Assembly: GCF_019175365.1 (NCBI RefSeq)
Contig: NZ_CP059572.1
Location: 1,054,001 to 1,118,000, forward strand
Direction of reading: 5' to 3'
DNA: 64,000 bases
From: Actinomadura graeca
GTDB taxonomy: Bacteria; Actinomycetota; Actinomycetes; Streptosporangiales; Streptosporangiaceae
Position 1 is the first letter of the stretch. The number at the start of each line of letters is the position of its first letter. Shown here piece after piece: positions 1 through 8,737 of the stretch. The notes beneath the pieces are model-generated. The model was not told the origin of the DNA, ran no database searches, and was given only the letters and a program-made list of their open reading frames with translations. A program made the translations under genes and the position numbers.

Positions 1-9
1 AACGGGAGC

Positions 10-198
10 GTGCGGGGCTCACTGAAATGGCGCAAGAGCAGCCGGAGCGGGCCGCATGGCGAATGCGTCGAGATCGCCGTCGACGGGGCGGTGTTCTGCG
101 TGCGCGACTCCAAGGACCCGGACGGCCCGATGGTCCGGCTGGCGCGCGCGGGACGGCTGGCGTTCGCCGAGGCGGTGCGCCAGTTCGCCGAGGGCTGA
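10..198 (+). CDS. DUF397 domain protein
   Basis: Small protein of 62 residues from a GTG start. It carries the DUF397 signature: a WRKSSRSG opening, then ECVEIA and a VRDSKDP core. DUF397 proteins are typically 60-70 residues, so this may be complete, but the putative ribosome site lies only one base from the GTG and the frame stays open to base 1, so the true start may be upstream of the window. In Scr1/Scr2-type pairs such proteins are encoded beside DUF5753 regulators and described as the toxin-like partner. Here it converges on a DUF5753 gene with an 8-base gap, so its cognate regulator may instead lie off the left edge. Confidence 0.75.
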   Translation: MRGSLKWRKSSRSGPHGECVEIAVDGAVFCVRDSKDPDGPMVRLARAGRLAFAEAVRQFAEG

Positions 199-206
199 CG
201 CACCGG

Positions 207-1064
207 TCACTCCACCGGGACCCTGACGCGGGCGGCGAGCCCGGCGAGCAGCCCGCGGGCCTCGTCGCCGAACACCGCCATCCGGGCCAGCGCGGACCAG
301 GTCCGCTCGTAGAGGGTGATCGAGTCGGGGTCGTGCACGGTGATGGCCGCGTGCACGGCCTCGATCGTCACGAAGGTGTCGTCGATGTCGTGCCCCTCGT
401 AGATGACGAAGGCGTGCGAGACGTAGGCGAGGGCCTGCGCGCCGTCCGGGACGATGCCGATGGAGACGTTGTCCAGCGTGCTGAGCGAGGCGACGCGGTC
501 GAGCTGGGCGGGCAGCAGCCGGTCGGCGTCCGGGCCGGGCCGCCAGCGCAGCGCCGCCTCGGCGATGAGGAACTCGAAGGCGCGGTCCTGCTCGTACAGC
601 GCGAGCTGGCGGTCCATCCGGCCCGCCACCGCGGACGGCAGCCCCTCCGCGGCGCCCGGCAGCTGCGACAGGGCGAAGACCTGCCGGGCGTACTGGGCCG
701 TCTGGAGCAGCCCGGGTACGGCCGAGGGCTGGAAGGTGCGCACCATGCGTGCTCCCGCCTCCCGCGTGCGGACCTCCTCCTGGCGGTGCGACGACGGGTC
801 GCGCTGGGACGCCCGGTAGGCGTGGATCTCGGTGAACGCGCGCTCGGCGAGGCGGAGCAGCGACCTGCGCTGCCCCGGGGACGCGCCGGTCACGTCGGCC
901 CACCGCTCGACCTGCGGGAGGGTCGGCATCGCGCCGCCCGCCTCGATGCGCGACACCTTCGACTGGCTGAGCCCCCCGATCCCCTCCGCCAGGCGGCGGC
1001 CGGACAGGCCCGCCTGGTCGCGGAGGCGGCGCAGCTCGGCCGCGAGCCGCTCCCGCTCTCCCAT
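207..1064 (-). CDS. XRE-family regulator with DUF5753 (Scr1-like antitoxin-like regulator)
   Basis: 285-residue cytoplasmic DNA-binding protein. Residues about 5-60 form a Cro/C1-type helix-turn-helix (LRDQAGLSGRRLAEGIG, then SQSKVSRIE). From about residue 85 the protein is a DUF5753 domain, with the usual FQPSAVPGLLQTAQYAR opening and LIAEAALRW further on. The ATG at 1064 follows a G-rich GGACGGGG stretch; in-frame GTG/TTG codons upstream lack a better site. Such regulators are very numerous in actinomycetes and several affect morphological development, but targets are not readable from sequence. It is transcribed toward the DUF397 gene. Confidence 0.88.
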   Translation of the reverse strand: MGERERLAAELRRLRDQAGLSGRRLAEGIGGLSQSKVSRIEAGGAMPTLPQVERWADVTGASPGQRRSLLRLAERAFTEIHAYRASQRDPSSHRQEEVRTREAGARMVRTFQPSAVPGLLQTAQYARQVFALSQLPGAAEGLPSAVAGRMDRQLALYEQDRAFEFLIAEAALRWRPGPDADRLLPAQLDRVASLSTLDNVSIGIVPDGAQALAYVSHAFVIYEGHDIDDTFVTIEAVHAAITVHDPDSITLYERTWSALARMAVFGDEARGLLAGLAARVRVPVE

Positions 1065-1332
1065 CCCCGTCCCCGACCCGTCACTATTCACAGCAATGCA
1101 CACGCAATCATCGCGAGACGCGGCCGTCAACCACTCTGATGCAGATTCATTCGGACGATTCAGCGCCGCGGGATCTCGAGAGGCCCGGTGGGGCGGGCGC
1201 GGCGGCGCGTCCGGTAGCGCGTGGACACGCGTTCGGGAGAAGGAAACTGCATCGTCCCGGTGAGGTGGCGCCCGGCACGGCGCGCCGTACGTTGGCGGAG
1301 TTGCCCTTTCCGCGGCGTCTGGGAGAGCACCG

Positions 1333-2541
1333 ATGGAGCGTCCGTACGTCATCGACCCGTTCGGCGACGACATCCAGGGCGAGGCCGCGAAGATACGGGA
1401 GCGGGGGACGGTGACGCCCGTGGAACTGCCCGGCGGGGTCGTCGCGTGGGCCGTGACCGGGCAGGAGTCCCTGAAGCGGTTACTGGCCGACCCGCGCGTC
1501 TCCAAGGACCCCGACCTGCACTGGCGGGCGTGGGCGGAGGGCGGGATCCCGGAGGACTGGCCGCTGCGCAACTGGGTCTCGGTCAGGAACATGTTCACCG
1601 CGTACGGCCCGGACCACCGGCGCCTGCGCTCGCTGGTCTCGCGGGCGTTCACGCCGCGCCGCACGGAGGCGATGCGCCCGTGGGTGGAGCACATCGCCCG
1701 CGATCTGCTCGACCGCCTCGCCGCGCTCCCGCCGGGCCCGGTCGACCTGCGGGAGGGCTTCGCCTACCCGCTGCCCATCGAGGTCATCTGCCGGTTGTTC
1801 GGCGTCCCGGACGGATCGCGCCCGGCCCTGCGGCGCGCCGTCGACGGCGTGTTCACCACCGCGCCGACCGAGACCTCCGGCCGGGAGGACATGTACGCCC
1901 TCCTGCAAGGTCTCGTCGACCGCAAGCGGAGCGCGCCGGGCGACGACCTGACCAGCGTCCTCATCGCCGCCCGCGACGACGACGGCTCCCGGCTCAGCGA
2001 GGACGAGCTGGTCGGGACGCTGATCCTGATGATCTCGGCGGGCCACGAGACGACCGTGAACCTGCTCGACCACGCGATCGCGGCCGTGCTCACCCATCCC
2101 GTCCAGCGCGGGCTGGTCCGGGCGGGGAGGGCCGGGTGGGGCGAGGTGATCGAGGAGGCGCTGCGCTGGCAGGCGCCCGTCGCGAACCTCCCGCTCCGCT
2201 ACGCGGTGGAGGACGTGGAGGTGGACGGCGTGACGATTCCCAAGGGCGAGGCGATCCTCGCGGGGTACGCCGCCGCCGGGCGCGACCCCGTCCTGCACGG
2301 CCGCGACGCCGACGTCTTCGACCTGACCCGCCCGAACAAGGAGCATCTGTCGTTCGGGTACGGCGCCCACTTCTGCGTCGGGGCGCCCCTGGCCCGGCTG
2401 GAGGCCGAGGTCGCGCTCCCCGAGCTGTTCGGGCGGTTCCCCGGTATGGCGCTCGCGGTCGACCCGTCCGAGCTGCGTCCGGTGCCGTCGTTCATCTCCA
2501 ACGGGCACCGCCGCCTCCCGGTCGCGCTGGCGCCGGGCTGA
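1333..2541 (+). CDS. Cytochrome P450
   Basis: 402-residue soluble class I P450, the usual length for an actinobacterial CYP. Visible landmarks are the I-helix oxygen-activation motif AGHETT, the K-helix ExxR (EEALRW), and the haem-binding loop [10 protein letters not shown] with the thiolate ligand at Cys348. GGGAGAG lies six bases before the ATG. It belongs to the CYP105/CYP107-type bacterial group by overall look, but substrate and exact family cannot be assigned. No ferredoxin or ferredoxin reductase is adjacent, so it must use redox partners encoded elsewhere. The gene stands alone, converging on cydB with a 9-base gap. Confidence 0.92.
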   Translation: MERPYVIDPFGDDIQGEAAKIRERGTVTPVELPGGVVAWAVTGQESLKRLLADPRVSKDPDLHWRAWAEGGIPEDWPLRNWVSVRNMFTAYGPDHRRLRSLVSRAFTPRRTEAMRPWVEHIARDLLDRLAALPPGPVDLREGFAYPLPIEVICRLFGVPDGSRPALRRAVDGVFTTAPTETSGREDMYALLQGLVDRKRSAPGDDLTSVLIAARDDDGSRLSEDELVGTLILMISAGHETTVNLLDHAIAAVLTHPVQRGLVRAGRAGWGEVIEEALRWQAPVANLPLRYAVEDVEVDGVTIPKGEAILAGYAAAGRDPVLHGRDADVFDLTRPNKEHLSFGYGAHFCVGAPLARLEAEVALPELFGRFPGMALAVDPSELRPVPSFISNGHRRLPVALAPG

Positions 2542-2550
2542 CCGGCCGCG

Positions 2551-3537
2551 TCAGTCGCGCTGGAACGTCGAGTACAGCCACCACAGTGACGGCAGGAGCA
2601 GCGCGGCTCCGACGGCGAGGGAACCGAGGCTCGCCGCCAGCACGGCGTGCGTCGCCGCCGCGTCGTCCAGGTCGACACCGGGCAGCAGGTGCGGATACTG
2701 GCCGACGCCCCAGCCCCACAGCAGCCCGACCACGGCGAGAGCGGCCGTCGCGCGGACGGCGACGTAGGAGCGCCGCCACAGCAGGGCCAGGGACGCGAGG
2801 CCCGCCGTGATGGACAGCACCAGCAGCGGCAGCGCCCTCCCCGAGGTCAGCTCGTCGAACAGTCCGGGCGCGTCGGCGCGCAGGACGAGCAGGCCCGCCG
2901 CCGACAGGGCGCCGACGGCCGCGCCCGCGGCGAGGCCACGGCGGCGGAACCCCTCGGCCAGGGCGGTGTCACCGGCGCGCTCGGCGTCGCGGGTGAGGAA
3001 GACCGCGGCGAGGTAGGCGGCGGTGCCGACCGCGAGTGCGCCGCTGACCAGCGACGTCGGGTTGGCCCAGCTCGTCACCAGGTCGCCGCGCGCGACGCCG
3101 GGCGGGACGCGGCGGGAGGCGACCGCGCCCGCCACCGTCCCGAGGAAGAACGGCGTGACCAGCGAGGAGAACGCGAACGTCGCGCCGAACAGCCGCCGCT
3201 GCCGCGGTCCGGTGGCGACCTTGCGGAACGCGAACGCCGCGCCGCGGGCGATGATGCCGAGCGCGGCGAGCGTCAGCGGGACGTAGAGGGTGGAGGCGAC
3301 CGCGGCGAACACGCCGGGCAGCCCCGTCCACGTGATGACGAGGACGAAGATCAGCCAGACGTGGTTGGTCTCCCAGACCGGGCCGATGGAGTGCTCGACC
3401 AGGGCGCGCTGCGGCCACCCGCGCTCGGCGCCCCCGGCGAGCAGGTCCCACACGCCGCCGCCGAAGTCGGCGCCGCCGAACAGGACGTAGGCGCTCAGCC
3501 CGGCCCACAGGACGGCCAGCATGATCTCCGGCAGCAT
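2551..3537 (-). CDS. cydB: Cytochrome bd oxidase subunit II
   Basis: 328-residue integral membrane protein with about eight or nine hydrophobic segments. It is the second subunit of the quinol-oxidising bd terminal oxidase, which reduces O2 to water under low oxygen or stress. The N-terminus (LWAGLSAYVLFGGADFGGGVWDLL) and the IGPVWETNHVWLIF motif are diagnostic for CydB. The ATG lies two bases after the cydA stop, so the two are co-transcribed and probably translationally coupled. Neither cydDC (haem/cysteine exporter needed for assembly) nor a cydX-like small subunit was seen next to it. Confidence 0.95.
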   Translation of the reverse strand: MLPEIMLAVLWAGLSAYVLFGGADFGGGVWDLLAGGAERGWPQRALVEHSIGPVWETNHVWLIFVLVITWTGLPGVFAAVASTLYVPLTLAALGIIARGAAFAFRKVATGPRQRRLFGATFAFSSLVTPFFLGTVAGAVASRRVPPGVARGDLVTSWANPTSLVSGALAVGTAAYLAAVFLTRDAERAGDTALAEGFRRRGLAAGAAVGALSAAGLLVLRADAPGLFDELTSGRALPLLVLSITAGLASLALLWRRSYVAVRATAALAVVGLLWGWGVGQYPHLLPGVDLDDAAATHAVLAASLGSLAVGAALLLPSLWWLYSTFQRD

Positions 3538-3539
3538 CC

Positions 3540-4910
3540 TCAGACCACCGTGAAGCCGGTGACGTCGTGCTCCTGCGGCGCGATCGGGACGGGCTTGTCG
3601 CGGGCCATGCGGCGCAGCACGTACACCGACGCGACGGTGAGGACCGCGTACACGGCGGCGACGAGCGCGAACCCCCACACCAGGCCGGGCGCGGGATTGA
3701 CCGCGTCGGCCGTGCGCAGCACCCCGTACACGATCCACGGCTGCCGCCCGACCTCGGTGACCACCCACCCGGCCTCCAGCGCGGCGACCGCGGCGACGCC
3801 CGACAGCGACGCGGCCCGCAGGAACCACGGCGTGCGCGGCAGGTCCCGGCGGCGCCACCAGCACAGCGCGAACCAGGCCGCGAGCGCGAGCATCGCGAAG
3901 CCGAGCCCGACCATCGCCTGGAACGCCAGGTGGACGACGTTGACCGGCGGCCGGTCCGCGCCGGGGACGCCGTCCAGCCCGGCGATCTCGGCGTCGGGGT
4001 CCCAGTGCGCCAGCAGCGACAGCCCATCGGGGATCTCCGCCGCGTAGCGCAGCTCGCCGTCCACGGCGATGCCGCCGATGTGCAGCGGGACGCCGCGCCC
4101 GGTCTCGTAGAGGCCCTCCATCGCGGCCAGCTTGACCGGCTGGTCGTCCGCGACGAAATGCGCCGACCAGTCGCCGACGGCGATCTGCGCGGGCGTGATG
4201 AGCGCGGCGACCGTGAACGGCAGCAAAAAACCGAGCCGGTGGTAGCGGTCGCGGCGGCCGCGCAGCATCGCCACCGCGTACACCGACGCCATCCCGAACC
4301 CGGCGACCATGAACGCCGCCAGGATCATGTGGACGGTCTGGGACGGCATCGCCGGGTTGAACATCGCCTCCCACGGCCGGACGGCCACGACCCGCCCGTC
4401 CTCGGTGTCGAAGCCGACCGGCCGCTGCATCCACGCGTTGGCGGTGACGACGAAGAACGCGCTGGCGACCCCGGCGGCGACGATCGGCAGGCCCGCCAGC
4501 AGATGCCGGCGGGGCGGCAGCCGGTCCCACGCGTACAGGTAGAGGCCGAGGAAGATCGCCTCGATGAAGAACGCGATGCCCTCCAGGGAGAACGGCAGCC
4601 CGATGACCTGCCCGTAGGCGCCCATGAAGCCCGGCCACAGCAGGCCCATCTCGAAGGACAGGATCGTCCCGGACACGGCGCCGACGGCGAACAGCACGCC
4701 CATCGCGCGCGCCCAGCGCCGCGCGAGGAGCCGGTAGGCGGCGTCGCCCGTCCGGTGCCCCCGCCATTCGGCGATCAGTGTGATGGCGGGCATCCCGACG
4801 CCGAGGCAGGCGAGCACGATGTGCCAGCCGAGGGACAGCCCCATCTGCGTCCGCGCCGCCCCGAGGTCCGCCCCGGTGGCGGCGGCCGCCCACTGCGCGC
4901 CCACCGGCAT
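3540..4910 (-). CDS. cydA: Cytochrome bd oxidase subunit I
   Basis: 456-residue haem-carrying subunit of cytochrome bd oxidase, with about nine membrane helices. Visible landmarks are SLGWHIV (His30, equivalent to the low-spin haem ligand), FEMGLLWPGF and GIAFFIEAIFLG with conserved acidic residues, ANAWMQ, and the family signature GRQPWIVYGVLRT. The periplasmic Q-loop is short, as in most actinobacterial CydA rather than the long E. coli type. The ATG at 4910 is the only reasonable start before the first helix. First gene of a two-gene operon with cydB; no palindromic Rex-type operator was recognised upstream. Confidence 0.96.
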   Translation of the reverse strand: MPVGAQWAAAATGADLGAARTQMGLSLGWHIVLACLGVGMPAITLIAEWRGHRTGDAAYRLLARRWARAMGVLFAVGAVSGTILSFEMGLLWPGFMGAYGQVIGLPFSLEGIAFFIEAIFLGLYLYAWDRLPPRRHLLAGLPIVAAGVASAFFVVTANAWMQRPVGFDTEDGRVVAVRPWEAMFNPAMPSQTVHMILAAFMVAGFGMASVYAVAMLRGRRDRYHRLGFLLPFTVAALITPAQIAVGDWSAHFVADDQPVKLAAMEGLYETGRGVPLHIGGIAVDGELRYAAEIPDGLSLLAHWDPDAEIAGLDGVPGADRPPVNVVHLAFQAMVGLGFAMLALAAWFALCWWRRRDLPRTPWFLRAASLSGVAAVAALEAGWVVTEVGRQPWIVYGVLRTADAVNPAPGLVWGFALVAAVYAVLTVASVYVLRRMARDKPVPIAPQEHDVTGFTVV

Positions 4911-5090
4911 CCCACTCCCCCCGCGCCGCCTCCCGCGACGGCGGCGGCATACCCGTCCCGGCGGCCCCGCACGCGGCCCTTAAAGGATCATGGAAGAACC
5001 GTTGACCTCCGCCTTCCGCGCCCCACGGCGCATCCGGCGCCCCCGGCAAGCTCCCCGGCCCGGCGAGGGCCACCGATCACCCGGCGGGGG

Positions 5091-6083
5091 TCACGGTTCG
5101 GGCGATGGGGCGTCCGGGGGGTCGGCGGCGGCGCGGCGGGCGCGGGCGCGGGCGCGGCGGCGGCCCTCATGCATCGCCTGGACGCGGGCGATCGGGATCG
5201 CGCGTCCCTCCTCGACGAGGTCGGCGGGCAGGGGCTGCGGGGCGGGCATCAGCTCGGCCCAGGGGTCGCGGTCGCCGAGCAGGCGGACGGCGGTGCGGAG
5301 GGTGAACGCGGCGGGGTCGGCGCCGTCGAGCCCGTCCCAGGGAAGGGGGAACGAGACGGGGGTGCCCGGGCGGATCCGCGGGCTGTAGGCGGCGACGACC
5401 GTCGCCCCGCCCGCGCGGGTGGAGTCCAGGAACACCTTGCCCTCGCGGTCCTCGCGGATGAAGGCGGTGGTGGCGAGCGCGGGGTCGAGGCGCTCGGCGC
5501 GCGCCGCGAGGGCGCGGGTGGCGGCCGCGACGTCCTCGGCGGGGGCCGTCCCGTCGAGCGGGACGAACACGTGCACGCCCTTGGCGCCGCTGGTCTTGAC
5601 GGCGCCCTCCAGTCCGGCGCCGGCGAGGGCGCGCCGCACCAGGTGCGCGGCGCCGACGACCGTGGCGAACGCGCCGCCGGACGGGGGGTCGAGGTCCATC
5701 ACGAGGTGGGTGGGCCGGTCCCACGCCCCGGCGCGGACGAGCGGGGGGTGGTACTCGACCGCGCGCTGGTTGGCGAACCACAGCAGCGTGCGCCGGTCGT
5801 CACACAGCGCGTAGGAGACCTCGCGGCGGGACGTCTCGGCCCACACCCCGATCGTCTTGACGAAGGACGGCGTGTACTTCGGGACGTTCTTCTGCATAAA
5901 GGGTTTCTGGCCGCGCAGCACGCGGACCACCGACAGCGGCCGGCCTTCCAGCTGCGGGACGAGACGCCCGGCGACGGCGTCCAGGTAGTCGACCAGGTCG
6001 CGCTTGGTCGCCTCCGACCCCGCGAACAGCGGCTGGCCGAGGTTCGTCAGCGGCACACCGTCCCGCTCCTCATCGGCGCTCAC
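5091..6083 (-). CDS. Stand-alone LigD-type polymerase domain (NHEJ primase-polymerase)
   Basis: 330-residue archaeo-eukaryotic-primase-fold polymerase of the LigD PolDom type, which fills gaps and adds ribonucleotides during non-homologous end joining. The catalytic pair is Asp130/Asp132 in LVMDLDP. The nucleotide-binding KTSGAKGVHVFVP and the DSTRAGGATVVAAYSPR block are also present. Ligase and phosphoesterase domains of full LigD are absent, and neither ku nor a ligase gene adjoins it. The tail (residues about 300-330) is Arg/Ala/Pro-rich. Start is GTG at 6083. Single-domain LigD-Pol paralogues are common in actinomycetes. Confidence 0.9.
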   Translation of the reverse strand: MSADEERDGVPLTNLGQPLFAGSEATKRDLVDYLDAVAGRLVPQLEGRPLSVVRVLRGQKPFMQKNVPKYTPSFVKTIGVWAETSRREVSYALCDDRRTLLWFANQRAVEYHPPLVRAGAWDRPTHLVMDLDPPSGGAFATVVGAAHLVRRALAGAGLEGAVKTSGAKGVHVFVPLDGTAPAEDVAAATRALAARAERLDPALATTAFIREDREGKVFLDSTRAGGATVVAAYSPRIRPGTPVSFPLPWDGLDGADPAAFTLRTAVRLLGDRDPWAELMPAPQPLPADLVEEGRAIPIARVQAMHEGRRRARARARRAAADPPDAPSPEP

Positions 6084-6143
6084 CGTCCCAGCTTCGCACG
6101 CGCCGCCGACAGGGCCCCGCGCGGGCGCCGCCGGGCGGGCGGG

Positions 6144-7103
6144 TCAGCGGGGGCGCCAGGGGGAGGCCGGGTGGGTCGGGACGGGCGCGTCCGTGACCTG
6201 GAGGGCGTAGGCGGGCGGGTCCGAGCCGACGGGGCCCAGGTAGCCGTGGCCGGTGAGGTGGCACCAGGCGGGCAGGTCGATGGGCGCGGCCGGGTCGGTG
6301 GCGATCAGGTGGACGATGGTGCCGGGCGCCAGCTCGGCGAGGTGGCTCCGCAGCTCCAGCAGGAGGCGGACGCATGCCTTGTCCCCGCCGTCGATGACGA
6401 CCGGGGGCCGGAACGCCGCGCGGACGGTCTCGCCGGGCCCGGGACCCGCCTGGGCCACCACGTCCCCGCCGGGGGCGCGGATGGCGGAGCGCCCGGCGGC
6501 CGGGTCGTGGCCGCCGGTGCGACCGGCGAAGCTGGCGACGGCCACCCAGACCCGCTGGGTTGCGGCGACGCGGTGGCCGCGCTCGTCCACGGTGGACGCG
6601 TCGTGGTCGCACACGCCGGCGAGGTAGGCGTCGATGCCGAGGGCGGCGGTCCCGGCGGCGTGCTCGGGGACGCCGGTGTCCTTGCAGATCGCGAGGCCGA
6701 GGCGCCAGCCGTCCACGGTGAGGACGGCCGGTCCGGTGCCCGGGGCGAACCGGGCGGTCTCGGCGGCCCCCAGCCACATCTTGCGGTAGACCACGGTCAC
6801 CGCGTCGCCGACGGCCAGCATCGCGATGGAGTCGCCGCGGGCGCCGGGGCCCCCGGCGACGGGCGCGCCCGCCAGGGCCAGGGTGCCGGTCTCCCGGCAG
6901 GCGCCGGCGAGCGGCGCGAGACGCGGATCGTCCGGGGCGACGGCGGGGGCGTCCAGCTCGTAGCCGGTCAGGGACAGCTCGGGGAAGACCACGACGCGGG
7001 CGCGTGCCGACCGGACCACGTCCGCGTGCGCCCTGGCGTTGGCCCCGACGTCGCCGGGCGCGCATGCGGGCTGGGCCACGGCGACGGTGAGCGGCTCGCG
7101 CAT
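6144..7103 (-). CDS. Nitrilase-superfamily amidohydrolase fused to a TusA-like domain
   Basis: 319 residues in one uninterrupted frame, containing two recognisable parts. Residues 1-230 are a carbon-nitrogen hydrolase with the complete Glu42-Lys108-Cys140 triad (FPELSLTGYE, VVYRKMW, GLAICKDTG). Residues about 232-312 look like an actinobacterial TusA-family sulfurtransferase-like domain (VVIDGGDKACVRLLLELR, then DPAAPIDLPAWCHLTGHGY). Cys244 occupies the place of the first residue of the TusA CPxP motif; a second Cys lies near 283. I know both as separate proteins, so the fusion is unusual. Substrate unknown. A frameshift joining two neighbouring genes is possible but no sign of one is seen at about 6,413. 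Confidence 0.82.
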   Translation of the reverse strand: MREPLTVAVAQPACAPGDVGANARAHADVVRSARARVVVFPELSLTGYELDAPAVAPDDPRLAPLAGACRETGTLALAGAPVAGGPGARGDSIAMLAVGDAVTVVYRKMWLGAAETARFAPGTGPAVLTVDGWRLGLAICKDTGVPEHAAGTAALGIDAYLAGVCDHDASTVDERGHRVAATQRVWVAVASFAGRTGGHDPAAGRSAIRAPGGDVVAQAGPGPGETVRAAFRPPVVIDGGDKACVRLLLELRSHLAELAPGTIVHLIATDPAAPIDLPAWCHLTGHGYLGPVGSDPPAYALQVTDAPVPTHPASPWRPR

Positions 7104-7285
7104 GTGAGGACCCCTATGAACGGCAAACCCGGATCAATCGTAGTAAACGTCGGAGGGTTGGTGATGGTGGAGCGACTCCCGAGACTTGACCATCTCTTTC
7201 AGGTTTCGTCCAGCTTTGGGGCTTACAGTCGCAGAGAAGTACCCCCGACTGTCATCCAGGTGAGGAATCGACCTTGGGGCTGGGC

Positions 7286-7651
7286 ATGGACCTCGGTGTA
7301 GCGCGAGTGGAGAGCACGGAGACCTGCGGTGTGCTGGTGTTCCCCGCCGAGGTCGACCTGAGCAACGGCGAGGCGATCCTGGCCCAGGCCGTCGGCCTCC
7401 TCGACGCGGGGGTGCCGGGCCTCATCCTCGACCTGACCGGCTGCACGTTCTGCGACTCCAGCGGGCTGAACGTGATCACCCGCTCGCAGATGCGGGCGTC
7501 GGAGCTTGGCGTCCCGATGTGGGTGGTGCTGCCGCACCGCGGGATCGTCCGCCGGGTGTCGGACGTGGCGGGGCTCCAGCGCCGCGTCGCCATCGCGCCC
7601 GACGTGGCCACGGCCCGCGAGGCGCTGGCCGTCCCGTACCCCCTGAACTAG
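7286..7651 (+). CDS. STAS-domain anti-sigma factor antagonist
   Basis: 121-residue single STAS domain. The phosphorylatable-serine motif CDSSGLNVI follows the LILDLTGC strand, as in SpoIIAA/RsbV/BldG-type anti-anti-sigma factors that release a sigma factor by binding its anti-sigma kinase when dephosphorylated. I place the start at the ATG at 7286 because GGGGCTGGG precedes it; a TTG four codons upstream (7274) is an alternative. No anti-sigma kinase or sigma factor gene is adjacent, so the partner is encoded elsewhere. Its TAG stop overlaps the stop of the opposing esterase remnant. Confidence 0.9.
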   Translation: MDLGVARVESTETCGVLVFPAEVDLSNGEAILAQAVGLLDAGVPGLILDLTGCTFCDSSGLNVITRSQMRASELGVPMWVVLPHRGIVRRVSDVAGLQRRVAIAPDVATAREALAVPYPLN

Positions 7652-8518
7652 CGCAGGAGCTTCGCGGCCGTGACGCCGCGCAGGTGGATCACGGTGTCGA
7701 ACGCGCGGCCGAGCGCGATGGACGAGGGAGCGCGCGTGCTGGAGCGTCCACTCGAAACGCGACGCCCTCCCGGACGGGCCGGCCCCCGAGGACGGGCGGA
7801 GCCGTGCCAGCAGGCCGTGCGCCTCCGCGGCCTGACCGGCGATCTTCTGGCGCTCGGCGACGGACAGCGCCATGTAGGCGTCGCCGTCCTTCACCCCGCG
7901 GAGGTCCCGGTACCGGGCCTCGAACCCGGGCAGATGGGCGGGATGGCGGTCGCGGACGTAGCCGGTCACCTTGGCCGCCAGCTCGGTCCCGAGCGTCGGG
8001 TAGTTCAGGTCGTCGCCCATGAACCGCACCCGGCGGTGCCCGCGCGCGTTGCACGCGCGCATCCACAGGAGCATGTCGAGGAACTCGCGGGTGCTCCACG
8101 GCACCCTGGAGCCGAACTCCTCCTCGATGATCGCGCGGGGGTCGCCTGTGCCGTGCACGACGTAGTCGTCCAGGCGCAGCCCGGTGCTCCAGCTCGACTC
8201 GATCGCGAACGTCGTGAAGCCGTGGTGCCCGACGAGATGGCGGAAGATCCGGTGCTTCATCGTGAAGAACTCGTGCGAGCCGTGCGTCGCCTCCCCGGCG
8301 CCGACCACGGCCGCGCCGCCGACCGCGCGGCCGAGGGCGCGCAGGTCGCCGGGCCCGCCGGACGGCTCGGTCGAGCGCAGCGGGCGCGCGTGCCGGTCGA
8401 GGGCCGGGACGGGGCCGGGGCGCCCGTCCGCGGCGGCGGCGCGGGTGGCCGGCACGCCCGGCACGGCGAGCAGCGAGGCGGCGAGGAAACGGCGGCGGGA
8501 CGGCGGGAGCGGTCTCAT
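7648..8518 (-). pseudogene. Erythromycin esterase family protein, internally deleted and frameshifted
   Basis: The N-terminal part starts at ATG 8518 with a twin-arginine-type signal (SRRRFLAASLLAVPG). It shows the erythromycin-esterase-family catalytic region (VVGAGEATHGSHEFF, then TTFAIESSWS) and continues in frame to about FEWTLQHAR near 7,740. The characteristic family C-terminus (ALGRAFDTVIHLRGVTAAKLLR) is then found in a different frame, ending at TAG 7650-7648. Family members are about 400 residues or more; here some 150-200 residues of the middle are missing and the ends are out of frame, so the protein is probably non-functional. An assembly error cannot be excluded. Confidence 0.78.
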
Positions 8519-8737
8519 GCGTCCAGCCTGGCCGCGGCCGGGCCCCCGCCGCCATCGGGCTGCCCCCCGGCCGGCGGGTGTGGCCGGCCCTAGGGCGCGC
8601 GGGCCGGGGATCTCTTTGCATGATCTTGTCGCCCGGCAGACGCCCGGGACTTGAGGACGGGGCATGGATGCCCTTGGTACATCTCCGGGAGGGGCGCCTC
8701 ACGGGGGACGCGCATCCTGAGAGGCGGGAGCGGGGGC

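Noticed and set aside
4911..5090. Rex operator upstream of cydAB
   Set aside because: I looked for a TGTGAA-N6-TTCACA type palindrome and found none.
3567..7301. A very long open frame on the + strand (over 1,200 codons), with similar long ones at 40,751-44,086 and 30,361-32,991
   Set aside because: They are antisense to well-supported genes (cydA/ligD-pol/nitrilase, DUF4132 copy B, SWIM). Their translations are Arg/Gly/Ala/Pro-rich without any motif, a normal consequence of very high GC.
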